Shown here: piece after piece, positions 36,152-44,904 of the stretch
Layout of the letters: every line of letters starts with the position of its first letter
Numbering within the stretch: the stretch's first letter is position 1
Origin: Skermanella sp. TT6
Lineage (GTDB): Bacteria > Pseudomonadota > Alphaproteobacteria > Azospirillales > Azospirillaceae
Length of the DNA stretch: 64,000 bases
Assembly: GCF_016653635.2 (NCBI RefSeq)
Contig: NZ_CP067420.1
Location: forward strand, 1,929,501-1,993,500
Reading direction: 5' to 3'
The notes under the pieces: generated by a model
What the model was told of the DNA's origin: nothing
Seen by the model: the letters and a program-made list of their open reading frames with translations, nothing else
Database searches by the model: none
Program-made: the position numbers and the translations under genes

Positions 36152-37248
36152 ATGCCTCAGAATCCCGAAAAAGTTATCGACCACATGGAGCTCTTCCGCC
36201 AGCCCGAATACAAGGACGTGTTCGCGCGCAAGCAGGCGGAGTTCGAGTACGGCCATCCCAAGGAAGAGGTCTCCCGGGTTGCCGAGTGGACCAAGTCCGA
36301 GGAATACAAGGCCAAGAATTTCTCCCGCGAGGCGCTGACGATCAACCCGACCAAGGCCTGCCAGCCGCTCGGGGCGGTGTTCGCTGCCCAGGGTTTCGAA
36401 GGCACGATGCCGTTCGTCCACGGTTCGCAGGGCTGCGTCGCCTATTACCGCTCGCACCTGACCCGTCACTTCAAGGAGCCGAACTCCGCGGTCTCCTCGT
36501 CGATGACCGAGGACGCGGCGGTGTTCGGCGGCCTCAACAACATGATCGACGGCCTGGCGAACACCTACAGCCTGTACCAGCCGAAGATGATCGCCGTCCT
36601 GACCACCTGCATGGCCGAAGTCATCGGCGACGACCTGCAGGGCTTCATCGTCAACGCGAAGAACAAGGACAGCATCCCGCAGGACTTCCCGGCGCCCCAC
36701 GCCCACACTCCGGCCTTCGTCGGCAGCCACGTCACCGGCTACGACAACATGATGAAGGGCATCCTGAGCTACTTCTGGGATGCCGAGGGCTCGCCCGCCC
36801 GGGAAGAGAACGACAGCGTCAACGTGATCGGCGGCTTCGACGGCTACGCCGTCGGCAACAACCGTGAACTGAAGCGCATCTTCGGCCTGTTCGGCATCGA
36901 CGCCACCATCCTGTCGGACGTCTCGGACGTGTTCGACACCCCGACCGACGGCCAGTTCCGCCTCTACGACGGCGGCACGACGCTGGAGCAGACCAAGGCC
37001 GCGAAGAACGCCAAGGCCACGATCTCGATGCAGGAGTACTGCACCCCGCAGACCCTCTCCTACATCAAGGACAAGGACCAGGCGGTCGCCAAGTTCAACT
37101 ATCCGATGGGCGTCGGCGCCACCGACGAGTTCCTGCTGAAGCTGGTCGAGCTGACCGGCAAGCCGGTCCCGGCCGAGCTGACCCTGGAGCGCGGCCGCCT
37201 GGTCGACGCGATCGCCGACAGCCACACCCACATCCACGGCAAGCGCTT
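36152..37248 (+). pseudogene. nifK: nifK 5' part (MoFe protein beta chain), interrupted by IS
   Basis: The first ~366 codons of nifK are intact, with all three P-cluster cysteines ([33 protein letters not shown]). Reading then enters the insertion sequence and picks up ten foreign residues ([10 protein letters not shown]) before a stop at 37282. The predicted 376-aa product lacks about 150 C-terminal residues, including the tetramer-contact helices and the HHHHRYPTWGYQG region. Joining 37248 to 38576 restores the frame through HGKRFAVYGDPDF, giving 515 aa. As written, this should be non-functional. Confidence 0.95.
37246..37248. repeat. Target-site duplication (left copy, CTT)
   Basis: CTT before the left IS end repeats as CTT at 38573-38575 after the right end. 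Three bases is the usual IS3-family duplication length. Confidence 0.85.
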
Positions 37249-37287
37249 TGAACCGCCCCGGGATTCCCGGAGGCCGATTTAGTTGAG

Positions 37288-38193
37288 TCACGCCGCTATG
37301 GCGACGTCCTCGGTTTGAGCATAGTAGCGCGCTTCGGCCTCGGCGGGCGGGATATTGCCGATGGGCTCGAGCAGGCGCCGGTGGTTGAACCAGTCCACCC
37401 ATTCCAGGGTGGCGAACTCGACGGCTTCCAGGGTGCGCCACGGTCCGCGGCGCCGGATCACCTCGGTCTTGTAGAGGCCGTTGATCGTCTCGGCCAAGGC
37501 ATTGTCATAGGAATCGCCAACGCTTCCCACGGAGGGCTCGACGCCAGCGTCGGTGAGACGCTCGGTGTACTTGATAGCGACATATTGCGACCCGCGATCG
37601 GAATGATGAATGAGACCGCTGCCTTTGGCAGGTCGGCGGTCGTGAAGCGCCTGCTCCAGGGCATCCAGCACGAAGCCGGCGTGGGCGGTGCTGGAGACCC
37701 GCCAGCCGACGATCCGCCGGGCAAAGGCGTCGATGACGAAGGCCACGTAGACGAAGCCCTGCCAAGTCGCCACATACGTGAAATCCGCCAGCCACAGGGT
37801 GTTCGGGCGGGGCGCCCGGAACTGACGGTTCACCCGGTCGAGCGGACACGGCGCCGCCAGGTCGCTTATCGTCGTCCGTACCGTCTTGCCGCGTGTCACC
37901 CCCTTCAGCCCCATACGCCGCATCAGGCGGGCTACCGTGCAACGCGCCACGGCAAGGCCTTCCCGCCGCAACTGCCGCCAGACCTTCCGGACCCCGTAGA
38001 CCTGGAAATTCTCATCCCAGATCCGCCGGATAACCACGCTTATCTCGGCATCGCTTCGCCAGCGGGCCGGCGCCTTTGACGGGTCAGTCCGCCGGGCGGC
38101 ATGGGCGCGGTAGGTCGACGGGGCGATCGGCAGCACCTTGCAGATCGGCTCGACCCCGTGGACGGCGCGCTGCTCGTCGATGAAGGCGATCAT
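37288..38193 (-). CDS. IS3-family transposase OrfB (DDE integrase domain)
   Basis: A 301-aa catalytic part of the transposase. HTH_21-type segment [20 protein letters not shown], then an integrase core. The DDE triad is visible: Asp in [12 protein letters not shown], Asp in [17 protein letters not shown] and Glu in [17 protein letters not shown]. The ATG at 38193 overlaps the orfA stop. In this family OrfAB is often produced by programmed -1 frameshifting; here re-initiation at ATGA is also possible. Intact. Confidence 0.95.
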   Translation of the reverse strand: MIAFIDEQRAVHGVEPICKVLPIAPSTYRAHAARRTDPSKAPARWRSDAEISVVIRRIWDENFQVYGVRKVWRQLRREGLAVARCTVARLMRRMGLKGVTRGKTVRTTISDLAAPCPLDRVNRQFRAPRPNTLWLADFTYVATWQGFVYVAFVIDAFARRIVGWRVSSTAHAGFVLDALEQALHDRRPAKGSGLIHHSDRGSQYVAIKYTERLTDAGVEPSVGSVGDSYDNALAETINGLYKTEVIRRRGPWRTLEAVEFATLEWVDWFNHRRLLEPIGNIPPAEAEARYYAQTEDVAIAA

Positions 38194-38519
38194 TTCCGGA
38201 ACGGGCGGTCGAGCTCCGCCTGGGCGAAATACGCCGATGCCTTGCGAAGGATCTCGTTTGCCTGGCGCAGCTCACGGACTTCGCGCTCCAGCGCCTTGAT
38301 CCGCTCCTGCTCGTCCGTTGTCGGACCAGGCCGCTTGCCCTGGTCGCGCTCGGCCTGCCGGACCCAGCCCCGCAGCGTCTCCGCCGTGCAGCCGATCTTG
38401 GTCGCGATCGAGCTGATCGCCGCCCACTGCGACGCGTGCTCGCCTTCGTGCTCGAACACCATCCGAACCGCGCGTTCGCGGACTTCAGGGGCGTACTTGG
38501 GTGATGCCTGTTTCGTCAT
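38190..38519 (-). CDS. IS3-family transposase OrfA (DNA-binding subunit)
   Basis: A 109-aa HTH_Tnp_1 protein ([20 protein letters not shown], then [19 protein letters not shown]) that recognises the IS ends. A leucine-zipper-like coiled coil follows ([20 protein letters not shown]) and mediates oligomerisation. The start at [10 protein letters not shown] is 53 bp inside the right inverted-repeat end. Ends ELDRPFRK with an ATGA junction to orfB. Confidence 0.93.
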   Translation of the reverse strand: MTKQASPKYAPEVRERAVRMVFEHEGEHASQWAAISSIATKIGCTAETLRGWVRQAERDQGKRPGPTTDEQERIKALEREVRELRQANEILRKASAYFAQAELDRPFRK

Positions 38520-38572
38520 GATGACCCCAGTCTCTCAAGAAATGGGGCCTCCGGTAAACCCGGCGCGGTTCA

Positions 38573-39026
38573 CTTCGCCGTCTACGGCGACCCGGACTTC
38601 TGCCTGGGCATGACCAAGTTCCTGCTGGAGATGGGGGCCGAGCCGGTCCACATCCTGTCCACCTCGGGTTCCAAGAAGTGGGACAAGCAGGTCCAGAAGC
38701 TGCTCGACGGCAGCCCCTTCGGCAAGTCGGGCGCCGCCTACGGCGGCAAGGACCTGTGGCACCTGCACTCGCTGCTGTTCACCGACCCGGTCGACTACAT
38801 CATCGGCAACAGCTACGGCAAGTACCTGGAGCGTGACACCAAGATCCCGCTCATCCGCCTGACCTACCCGATCTTCGACCGTCACCACCACCACCGCTAT
38901 CCGACCTGGGGCTATCAGGGCGGCCTGAATGTCCTGGTCCGGATCCTGGACAAGATCCTGGACGACTACGACCAGAAGACGAACATCGCCGGCGAGACCG
39001 ACTACTCGTTCGACCTGATCCGCTGA
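38573..39026 (+). pseudogene. nifK: nifK 3' part, downstream of the IS
   Basis: Starts with the right CTT duplication copy and continues in the correct nifK frame (FAVYGDPDFCLGMTKFLLEM) to the normal C-terminus ETDYSFDLIR. It contains the conserved FDRHHHHRYPTWGYQGGLNV block. No stop or indel has accumulated in the ~450 bases, which supports a very recent insertion. An internal ATG (38610) could start a ~138-aa peptide, but no ribosome site is evident and it could not replace the subunit. Confidence 0.93.
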
Positions 39027-39036
39027 GCACGCGAAC

Positions 39037-39068
39037 CCCGGCGCCGCATCTTCCGGTGCGGCGCCGGG
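39037..39068 (+). other. 12-bp perfect stem-loop between nifK and nifE
   Basis: CCCGGCGCCGCA (39037-39048) pairs with 39057-39068 over an 8-base loop. No T-run follows, so it probably modulates mRNA stability or partially attenuates read-through to nifEN. Confidence 0.5.
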
Positions 39069-39136
39069 CACTACCCTGGACTACGGCGCTTCACATCGGC
39101 GCATCTTCGGGTGCGGTCTGCTGACGGGGGATCGAG

Positions 39137-40510
39137 ATGCTGGTCGACAAGGTACAGGAAGTCTTCAATGAACCTGGCTGTGCCACGAACCAGGGGAAGA
39201 CCGAGAAGGAGCGCAAGAAAGGCTGCACGAAGGCCCTGAAGCCGGGTGCCGCCGCCGGCGGCTGCGCCTTCGACGGCGCCAAGATCGCGCTGCAGCCGAT
39301 CGCCGATGCCGCCCATCTGGTACACGGGCCGATCGCCTGCGAAGGAAATTCCTGGGACAACCGCGGTTCGAAGTCGTCCCATTCGCAGCTCTACCGCACC
39401 GGCTTCACCACCGATCTCAGCGAACTGGACATCATCCACGGCGCCGAGAAGAAGCTGTTCAAGGCGATCAAGGAGATCGTCCTGAAGTACGATCCGCCCG
39501 CCGTCTTCGTCTACCAGACCTGCGTCCCGGCCCTGATCGGCGACGACGTGGAAGCCGTCTGCAAGTTCGCCGCCGACAAGCTGGGCAAGCCGATCATCCC
39601 GGTCAATGCGCCCGGATTCGTGGGCAGCAAGAACCTGGACAACAAGCTGGCCGGCGAGACGCTGCTGGACCATGTGATCGGGACTCGCGAACCCGAATTC
39701 ACCACGCCCTACGACATCAACATCATCGGCGAATACAACCTCGCCGGCGAGTTCTGGCAGGTCAAGCCGCTGCTCGACCGGATGGGCGTGCGCATCCTTT
39801 CCATGATCTCGGGCGACGGCAAGTACAACGAGGTCGCCTCGGCGCACCGCGCCCGGGTCAACATGCTGGTCTGCTCCCAGGCGCTGATCAACGTCGCGCG
39901 CAAGATGGAGGAGCGGTACGGCATCCCGTTCTTCGAAGGGTCCTTCTACGGCGTGTCGGACATGAGCGACACGCTGCGCAACATCGCGATGCTCCTGGTG
40001 GAGCGCGGTGCGCCGGTCGAGCTGATCTCGCGCACCGACGCCATCATCCGCGAGGAGGAGGCGCGCGCCTGGCGCCGCCTCGATCCCTACAAGGAGCGGC
40101 TGACCGGGAAGCGGGTGCTGCTGTTCACCGGCGGCGTCAAGAGCTGGTCGATGGTGTCGGCGCTCGAGGGCGCCGGGCTGGAGATCATCGGCACCAGCGT
40201 CAAGAAGTCGACCAAAGAAGACAAGGACCGGATCAAGAAGATGAAGGGCGAGGAATTCCACATGTGGGAAGACCTCAAGCCCCGCGACATCGCCAAGATG
40301 CTGCGCGAGAGCAAGGCCGACATCATGCTGTCCGGCGGACGCAGCCAGTTCATCGCGCTCAAGGCCAAGGTCCCCTGGCTGGACGTGAACCAGGAGCGGC
40401 ATGTCGCCTTCGCCGGCTACGAGGGCATCGTGGCCCTGGTCGAGGAAATCGACAAGACCCTCGGCAACCCGATCTGGCGCCAGGTCCGCATGCCGGCACC
40501 GTGGGAATGA
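39137..40510 (+). CDS. nifE: NifE, FeMo-cofactor assembly scaffold alpha-like subunit
   Basis: A 457-aa NifD homologue that forms NifEN and accepts NifB-co for Mo and homocitrate insertion. Cluster cysteines: GGCAFDGAKIAL, GPIACEGNSWDNR, YQTCVPALIGDD; the cofactor-site region is NMLVCSQALINVARKM. The long Lys-rich N-terminus (KERKKGCTKALKPG) is family-typical. No sigma-54 promoter is evident in the 110-bp gap before it, so it likely depends on the nifH promoter and is exposed to polarity from the IS. Confidence 0.97.
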   Translation: MLVDKVQEVFNEPGCATNQGKTEKERKKGCTKALKPGAAAGGCAFDGAKIALQPIADAAHLVHGPIACEGNSWDNRGSKSSHSQLYRTGFTTDLSELDIIHGAEKKLFKAIKEIVLKYDPPAVFVYQTCVPALIGDDVEAVCKFAADKLGKPIIPVNAPGFVGSKNLDNKLAGETLLDHVIGTREPEFTTPYDINIIGEYNLAGEFWQVKPLLDRMGVRILSMISGDGKYNEVASAHRARVNMLVCSQALINVARKMEERYGIPFFEGSFYGVSDMSDTLRNIAMLLVERGAPVELISRTDAIIREEEARAWRRLDPYKERLTGKRVLLFTGGVKSWSMVSALEGAGLEIIGTSVKKSTKEDKDRIKKMKGEEFHMWEDLKPRDIAKMLRESKADIMLSGGRSQFIALKAKVPWLDVNQERHVAFAGYEGIVALVEEIDKTLGNPIWRQVRMPAPWE

Positions 40511-40520
40511 GGGGACGGCT

Positions 40521-41891
40521 ATGTTCAAGGCTCACCAGTCCAACAAGGCCGCCGCGATCAATCCGTTGAAGATGAGCCAGCCGCTGGGCGGCGCGCTCGC
40601 CCTGCTGGGCATCGACAATTGCCTGCCCTGCTTCCACGGCAGCCAGGGCTGCACCGCCTTCGGCCTGGTCCTGATGGTCCGGCACTTCCGGGAGGCGATC
40701 CCGCTCCAGACCACCGCCATGGACCAGGTCCAGACAATCCTGGGCGGCTACGAAAACCTGGAAGCGGCGGTGCTCACCATGTACGAGCGCAACACGCCGG
40801 AGATCATCGGCGTCTGCACGACCGGGCTGACCGAGACCAAGGGCGAGGACATGCAGGGGGCGCTCGCGACCTTCCGCAAGAAGCACCCGGAAATTGCCGC
40901 GAAGTGCAACCTTGTCTTCATCAACACGCCGGACTTCACCGGGGGGCTTGAGGACGGCTTCGCCAACACGGTGACCGCAGTCATCGAAAGCCTCGTCTCT
41001 CCCGCCGAGATGAAGGTGTCCGGCCGCGTCAACGTGCTGGCGGGCAGCCATCTGACGCCTGGCGACGTCGAGGAGATCCGTGATCTGGTCGAGGGGTTCG
41101 GCCTCTCCCCGGTGATCCTGCCCGACCTGTCCACCTCGATGGGCGGTCGCCAGCCCGACGATTTCAAGGCGACCACCCTGGGCGGCGTGACGGTGTCCGA
41201 GATCAAGGGCATGGGAGCCGCGGTCCTGACGCTGGCGATCGGCGAGCACATGCGCAAGCCGGCCCAGGTGCTCGAGAGGAAGACGGGGGTCCCCTTCAAG
41301 CTGTTCGACCGGCTGGTCGGGCTGGAGGCGGTCGACCATCTGGTCCGGACGCTGGCCGAGGTCAGCGGCAGGCCGGTTCCGCCGCGGATCCGGCGCCAGC
41401 GGGAACATCTGGTCGACGGCATGCTGGACGGGCATTTCTATTTCACCCGCAAGCGGGTGGCGGTGGCCCTGGAGCCGGACCTTCTCTACGCCTATTGCGG
41501 CTTCCTGCGGGACATGGGCTGCGAAGTCACCGCCGCGGTGGCCCCGACCCAGTCGCCGGCATTGGAGAGGATCAAGGCATGGTCGCTGCTGGTCGGCGAC
41601 CACGAGGATTTCGAGACGCTGTCCCGCGGCGCCGACCTGGTGATTTCCAACAGCCACGCCCGGCAGTCCGTAGAGCGGCTGGGAACGCCGCTGGTGCGCG
41701 CGGGCTTTCCGACCTTCGACCGCCTGGGCGCCGGGCACCGGGTCACCGTGGGCTATCGCGGCACCCGCGAGCTGCTGTTCGAGCTGGGCAACATCTTCCT
41801 TGCCAACGACCACGCGCACGCCGCCCACGATGCCGGGTCCACTCCCAGAGGGATGGAGGACCACCATGCCGGTCCGCACGCGGCGGCTTAG
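40521..41891 (+). CDS. nifN: NifN, FeMo-cofactor assembly scaffold beta-like subunit
   Basis: A 456-aa NifK homologue and NifE partner. Conserved phrases: INPLKMSQPLGGALALLGID, CLPCFHGSQGCTAFGLVLMV and CTTGLTETKGEDMQG. It lies 10 bp after nifE and overlaps nifX by 26 bp. The C-terminal ~25 residues are His/Ala-rich and variable in the family. Intact. Confidence 0.97.
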   Translation: MFKAHQSNKAAAINPLKMSQPLGGALALLGIDNCLPCFHGSQGCTAFGLVLMVRHFREAIPLQTTAMDQVQTILGGYENLEAAVLTMYERNTPEIIGVCTTGLTETKGEDMQGALATFRKKHPEIAAKCNLVFINTPDFTGGLEDGFANTVTAVIESLVSPAEMKVSGRVNVLAGSHLTPGDVEEIRDLVEGFGLSPVILPDLSTSMGGRQPDDFKATTLGGVTVSEIKGMGAAVLTLAIGEHMRKPAQVLERKTGVPFKLFDRLVGLEAVDHLVRTLAEVSGRPVPPRIRRQREHLVDGMLDGHFYFTRKRVAVALEPDLLYAYCGFLRDMGCEVTAAVAPTQSPALERIKAWSLLVGDHEDFETLSRGADLVISNSHARQSVERLGTPLVRAGFPTFDRLGAGHRVTVGYRGTRELLFELGNIFLANDHAHAAHDAGSTPRGMEDHHAGPHAAA

Positions 41892-42363
41892 GCTCGTCTC
41901 CACCACGCCCGGAACGGCGGCCCCGCCGGACGGTTCGGGTGCTCCGGCCAAGCGAGAGGGAATGATGAAGGTTGCATTCTGTACCCAGGATATGACCCGA
42001 GTGGACGCCCATTTCGGGTGGGCCAAGAACATCGCGATCTACGAGATAGACTCCACGGGCTATCGCCTGCTGGAGGCGGTCCAGTTCAACGGCCAGATGT
42101 TCGAGGACGGCAACGAGGACAAGCTGGTCCCCAAGATCGCCGCCATCGAGGACTGCGCCATCGTCTACCTGGCCGCCATCGGGGCCTCCGCGGCGGCCCG
42201 GATCGTCGCGAAGAAGATCCACCCGGTCAAGGTCGAGCAGCCCGAGGCCATCATAGACCTATGCGAGAAGCTGGTTGTCACCCTGAACGGGTCGCCGCCG
42301 CCCTGGCTGCGCAAGGCACTGAGCAAGGGCGCGGAAGTCGCCCGCAATTTCGACGAGGAGTGA
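41866..42363 (+). CDS. nifX: NifX, FeMo-cofactor carrier
   Basis: A 165-aa protein with the NifX domain MKVAFCTQDMTRVDAHFGWA from residue ~33. I chose the ATG at 41866 (MPVRTRRLRLV) because it follows GGAGG, overlaps nifN in the usual way and gives the N-terminal extension seen in enterobacterial NifX. NifX binds NifB-co and the VK cluster in transit. The frame is open further upstream, but without a start signal. Confidence 0.93.
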   Translation: MPVRTRRLRLVSTTPGTAAPPDGSGAPAKREGMMKVAFCTQDMTRVDAHFGWAKNIAIYEIDSTGYRLLEAVQFNGQMFEDGNEDKLVPKIAAIEDCAIVYLAAIGASAAARIVAKKIHPVKVEQPEAIIDLCEKLVVTLNGSPPPWLRKALSKGAEVARNFDEE

Positions 42364-42370
42364 GAAGAGC

Positions 42371-42829
42371 ATGTCCGAAACGATCGAAGCCCCGGTGGTC
42401 GACCAGGAGTTCCTGAAGACCCTGGTTTCGCTGATCCGCGCCGAGGACACCTATGGCGCCTGGGAAGGCAAGAGTGACGACGTTCTGCTGCGGCCCTTCA
42501 TCCTGACCAAGGAAGAGCGCCGGCTGATTCCGATCATCGGCGACCCCGATCCCGACACCATCACCCGGGTCGAGCAGTTCTACAAGGCGATCGGCCTGAC
42601 CATCGAGAAGCGGACCCGCCTGATGGCGACGCCGATCATGAAGATGAGCCACGAGGGGTTCGGCCGCATGGTCCTTCTGACCGGTCGGCTGGTGGTGCTG
42701 AGCAAGCATATCCGCGATGTCCATCGCTTCGGCTTTCCCTCGGTCGAGGCGGTCGCGCAGGACGGCGCCAAGCTGGTGGACGAGGCCGTGGCGCTGATCG
42801 AGAAGCACCGCGACGTGGCCGAACTCTGA
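42371..42829 (+). CDS. NifX-associated protein (DUF269)
   Basis: A 152-aa helical protein with the DUF269 pattern: FLKTLVSLIRAEDTYGAWEG and RLIPIIGDPDPDTITRVEQF, then RTRLMATPIMKMSHEGFGRM. It always occurs next to nifX in proteobacteria and cyanobacteria. Its function is not defined, but the invariant linkage suggests a FeMo-co trafficking role. It starts 7 bp after nifX. Confidence 0.92.
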   Translation: MSETIEAPVVDQEFLKTLVSLIRAEDTYGAWEGKSDDVLLRPFILTKEERRLIPIIGDPDPDTITRVEQFYKAIGLTIEKRTRLMATPIMKMSHEGFGRMVLLTGRLVVLSKHIRDVHRFGFPSVEAVAQDGAKLVDEAVALIEKHRDVAEL

Positions 42830-42843
42830 GGGAGACCCTGGAC

Positions 42844-43041
42844 ATGAGCGACATCGACGCCCTCAAGGACGAGATCAAGAAGCTGAACGCGCGGGCGACC
42901 GCGAAGAAGATGGATCTGCACGACCTGTCCGAAGAGCTTCCCGGCGGCTGGGAGAAGATCCTGGACGTGGCGCAGGAAACCTACGACGCCTTCAAGCTGC
43001 TGACGGAGAAGCGCGCGGAGCTGAAGGCCCTGACCTCTTAA
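42844..43041 (+). CDS. Small nif-associated helical-hairpin protein (DUF683/CCE_0567 type)
   Basis: A 65-aa protein, MSDIDALKDEIKKLNARATA ... KMDLHDLSEELPGGWEKILD ... TYDAFKLLTEKRAELKAL. It matches the DUF683 Rop-like helical hairpins found beside nifX and DUF269. Related cyanobacterial protein CCE_0567 is a metal-binding helical protein. It starts 14 bp after DUF269 and precedes fdxB. Confidence 0.9.
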   Translation: MSDIDALKDEIKKLNARATAKKMDLHDLSEELPGGWEKILDVAQETYDAFKLLTEKRAELKALTS

Positions 43042-43086
43042 CCACTACGGCCATAACACGACAAGAGAATGCGAGGAGAGTTCACG

Positions 43087-43380
43087 ATGAGCGGATTTGT
43101 CCAGGGAAAGACGAAGGGTGGCGGGTCGTGGACTCCCAAGTTCGTGGAAGACCTGAACCAGAAGGCCTGCATCGGCTGCGGCCGCTGCTTCAAGGTCTGC
43201 CCGCAGGGCGTCTTGAACATGATCGGCATCACCGAGGACGGCGACATCGTGGACGCCCAGGACGATGAAGCCGAGAAGAAGGTCATGAGCATCGCCAACG
43301 GGGAGAACTGCATCGGTTGCCAGTCCTGTTCCAAGGTCTGCGGCAAGAGCTGTTTCACCCACTCCGCCCTGGCGGCCTGA
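43087..43380 (+). CDS. fdxB: FdxB, ferredoxin III (nif-specific)
   Basis: A 97-aa ferredoxin with two [4Fe-4S] motifs: KACIGCGRCFKVCPQG and NCIGCQSCSKVCGKSC, separated by ~35 residues. The start at MSGFVQGKTKGG follows GAGGAGAG. FdxB-type ferredoxins are nif-regulated and probably supply electrons for cofactor biosynthesis. Co-directional with DUF683 and nifQ. Confidence 0.93.
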   Translation: MSGFVQGKTKGGGSWTPKFVEDLNQKACIGCGRCFKVCPQGVLNMIGITEDGDIVDAQDDEAEKKVMSIANGENCIGCQSCSKVCGKSCFTHSALAA

Positions 43381-43426
43381 TCCCGCCCGGCCGCTCCGCA
43401 ATTCCTTGTGCCGTGAAGGGTCGGAC

Positions 43427-44056
43427 ATGACCATCATGACGCCTGCTCCGTTCGCCCTTGCCGATGCCGCCGTCCTTTACGGCGCGCTGATGGAGGCGGC
43501 GGCCGATGCCGGCGATCCCGACAGCCATGTCTTCGCCTGCATCCTGTCGGCCAGGGCCGCCGACGGCGCCGATCCGCTGGACGACGCCATCGGCTTGGCG
43601 CCGGATGAACTGGACCGATTGCTCTCCAAGCATTTTCCGGGACTTGCCGGCCTCGACTCCCCGGTCGCCGGGTACATCGCGGCCCGGCGCGGCCGGCGGC
43701 AGGGCAGGGCGGTCGCCGACCTGGTACTGGCGGAGGAGGTCGATGATCTCCGAACCCTGCTGCTCGACCATGTCACCGCCCCTGCCGAAGAGGCGGTCTG
43801 GCTGGCCGCGATGGTGGCCCGGGCCTGCCTGTTTTCGAACCATTTGTGGCAGGATCTCGGGCTGACCAGCCGCAAGGATCTTTCCGGGCTGCTCCTCCGT
43901 CACTTCGGGCCGCTGTCGGCGAAGAACACCGGCGACATGAAGTGGAAGAAATTCTTCTACAAGCAGCTCTGCGACCGCGAAGGGCTTAACCTGTGCAAGG
44001 CACCGAGCTGCGGGGTCTGCACGGATTTCAAACACTGCTTCGGTCCGGAGGAGTGA
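43427..44056 (+). CDS. nifQ: NifQ, molybdenum donor for FeMo-co
   Basis: A 209-aa iron-sulfur molybdoprotein that delivers Mo to NifEN/NifH. Its C-terminal signature is intact: NLCKAPSCGVCTDFKHCFGP gives C-x4-C-x2-C-x5-C. Another conserved block is KDLSGLLLRHFGPLSAKNTG followed by MKWKKFFYKQLC. ATG at 43427 behind GAAGGG is preferred over an upstream ATG. Last gene of the nifH-nifQ series; converges on the minus-strand TPR-like gene. Confidence 0.94.
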   Translation: MTIMTPAPFALADAAVLYGALMEAAADAGDPDSHVFACILSARAADGADPLDDAIGLAPDELDRLLSKHFPGLAGLDSPVAGYIAARRGRRQGRAVADLVLAEEVDDLRTLLLDHVTAPAEEAVWLAAMVARACLFSNHLWQDLGLTSRKDLSGLLLRHFGPLSAKNTGDMKWKKFFYKQLCDREGLNLCKAPSCGVCTDFKHCFGPEE

Positions 44057-44150
44057 CGCGGACCGTCGTGCGCCGGAACTTCGATCAGCGGGGGTTGGCA
44101 TTCGCCGTGAGTTTCACCCCATCCTTCGACGCACCATGGAAGCGGTTGGT

Positions 44151-44657
44151 CTACTCCCCGCCGGCGACCCTCTCGGCCAAGGCCGCGATCACGCCGTAGC
44201 CGACGGTATCGGCCGGATCCAACTCCCTGAGCTTCGCCAGCATGGCCAGCGACTCTCCGGTACGGCCGCCGCGCAGGGTGATGAAGCTGAGGGCCTTCAG
44301 GGTGAACAGATAGAAATGGGAGGCGCCGGTCACGGAAGCCCAATCGGCGGCGCCGGGGGACAGGCGGCGCCAGTCCGGATCGAACCCGCCGAGGCGGGCC
44401 GCGGCGTCCAGTCCGATCAGGGCGACGCGCTCCGCCTGATCCAGGCGGCGCTGGTTGAAGTAGAACTTGTAGAGGGCGTAGTACACCGGCAGGACCTTCG
44501 GCCCTAGAAGGTGCGCTTCCCACAGCAGGCTTTCCGATGCCTCCAGGTCGCCGGCCAAGCGCGCCTTCACCGCCTCCTGAAGGCGGGCATCGATATGTTC
44601 GGGGACGTCGCCGAACGCCATCCTGCCGTCGGGGATCCTGAACTCGAACTGGCGCAT
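44151..44657 (-). CDS. nif-associated TPR-like protein (paralogue of 22321-22878)
   Basis: A 168-aa protein starting MRQFEFRIPDGRMAFGDVPE behind AGGAG. Its middle reads as TPR-like helices (EASESLLWEAHLLGPKVLPV, then YYALYKFYFNQRRLDQAERV). The C-terminal block FYLFTLKALSFITLRGGRTG and LDPADTVG is shared with the nifB-unit paralogue. It is divergent from iscA-nifUS, with a NifA site between. Function unknown; probably a nif accessory docking protein (inference). Confidence 0.75.
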   Translation of the reverse strand: MRQFEFRIPDGRMAFGDVPEHIDARLQEAVKARLAGDLEASESLLWEAHLLGPKVLPVYYALYKFYFNQRRLDQAERVALIGLDAAARLGGFDPDWRRLSPGAADWASVTGASHFYLFTLKALSFITLRGGRTGESLAMLAKLRELDPADTVGYGVIAALAERVAGGE

Positions 44658-44755
44658 CGCGGTATCTCCTGCCGGCAAGTTGGCTCCCGGTAAATACCAT
44701 AAATTTTTTATGGTTATAAGACTGTTTCTCGCGAGACCCGGCGAGGGCGCCGCCT

Positions 44756-44771
44756 TGTCGGGTTTGCGACA
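44756..44771 (+). promoter_or_regulatory. NifA upstream activator site for iscA-nifUSV
   Basis: TGTCGGGTTTGCGACA, an exact TGT-N10-ACA, ~74 bp before the sigma-54 promoter. It could also serve the divergent TPR-like gene. Confidence 0.8.
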
Positions 44772-44844
44772 GGCCTCTGTCGGCAAGCCGCCAAGGTTCA
44801 GAGGGGCCGAAATAAAAGTCTGAGTAAAATCAATATATTGCAAA

Positions 44845-44859
44845 TGGCCCGGATCTTGC
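44845..44859 (+). promoter_or_regulatory. Sigma-54 promoter of iscA-nifUSV-cysE-nifW
   Basis: TGGCCCGGATCTTGC, GG-N10-GC with TTGC at -12. 45 bp before the iscA start. Confidence 0.85.
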
Positions 44860-44904
44860 TGTGTGGAAGATCCTGAGAAATCTCGTCCTAAGGAGACAGG
44901 TTCG

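Larger units (their letters stand above)
37249..38572 (-). mobile_element. IS3-family insertion sequence, 1324 bp, inside nifK
   Basis: The terminal inverted repeats are 27 bp: the left end starts TGAACCGCCCCGGGATT (37249-37275) and the right end complement starts TGAACCGCGCCGGGTTT (38546-38572); 24 of 27 bases match. The ends are bounded by the CTT duplication. Both transposase frames (orfA 38190-38519, orfB 37288-38193) are intact and read opposite to nifK. So the element looks active and recent. It should be polar on nifE and downstream genes unless an internal or end promoter exists. Confidence 0.93.

Noticed and set aside
37288-38519. IS reading as a normal nif gene between nifK and nifE
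   Set aside because: HTH_Tnp and DDE motifs plus terminal repeats identify it as a transposase.
37249-38572. nifK interruption as a programmed excision element like cyanobacterial nif elements
   Set aside because: The insert encodes only an IS3 transposase with a 3-bp duplication; no site-specific recombinase or long direct repeats are present.
44675-44690. Minus-strand CGGGAGCCAACTTGC, GG-N10-GC, as a sigma-54 promoter for the TPR-like gene
   Set aside because: The implied start would fall inside the ribosome binding site, leaving almost no leader, and the -24 half is poor.
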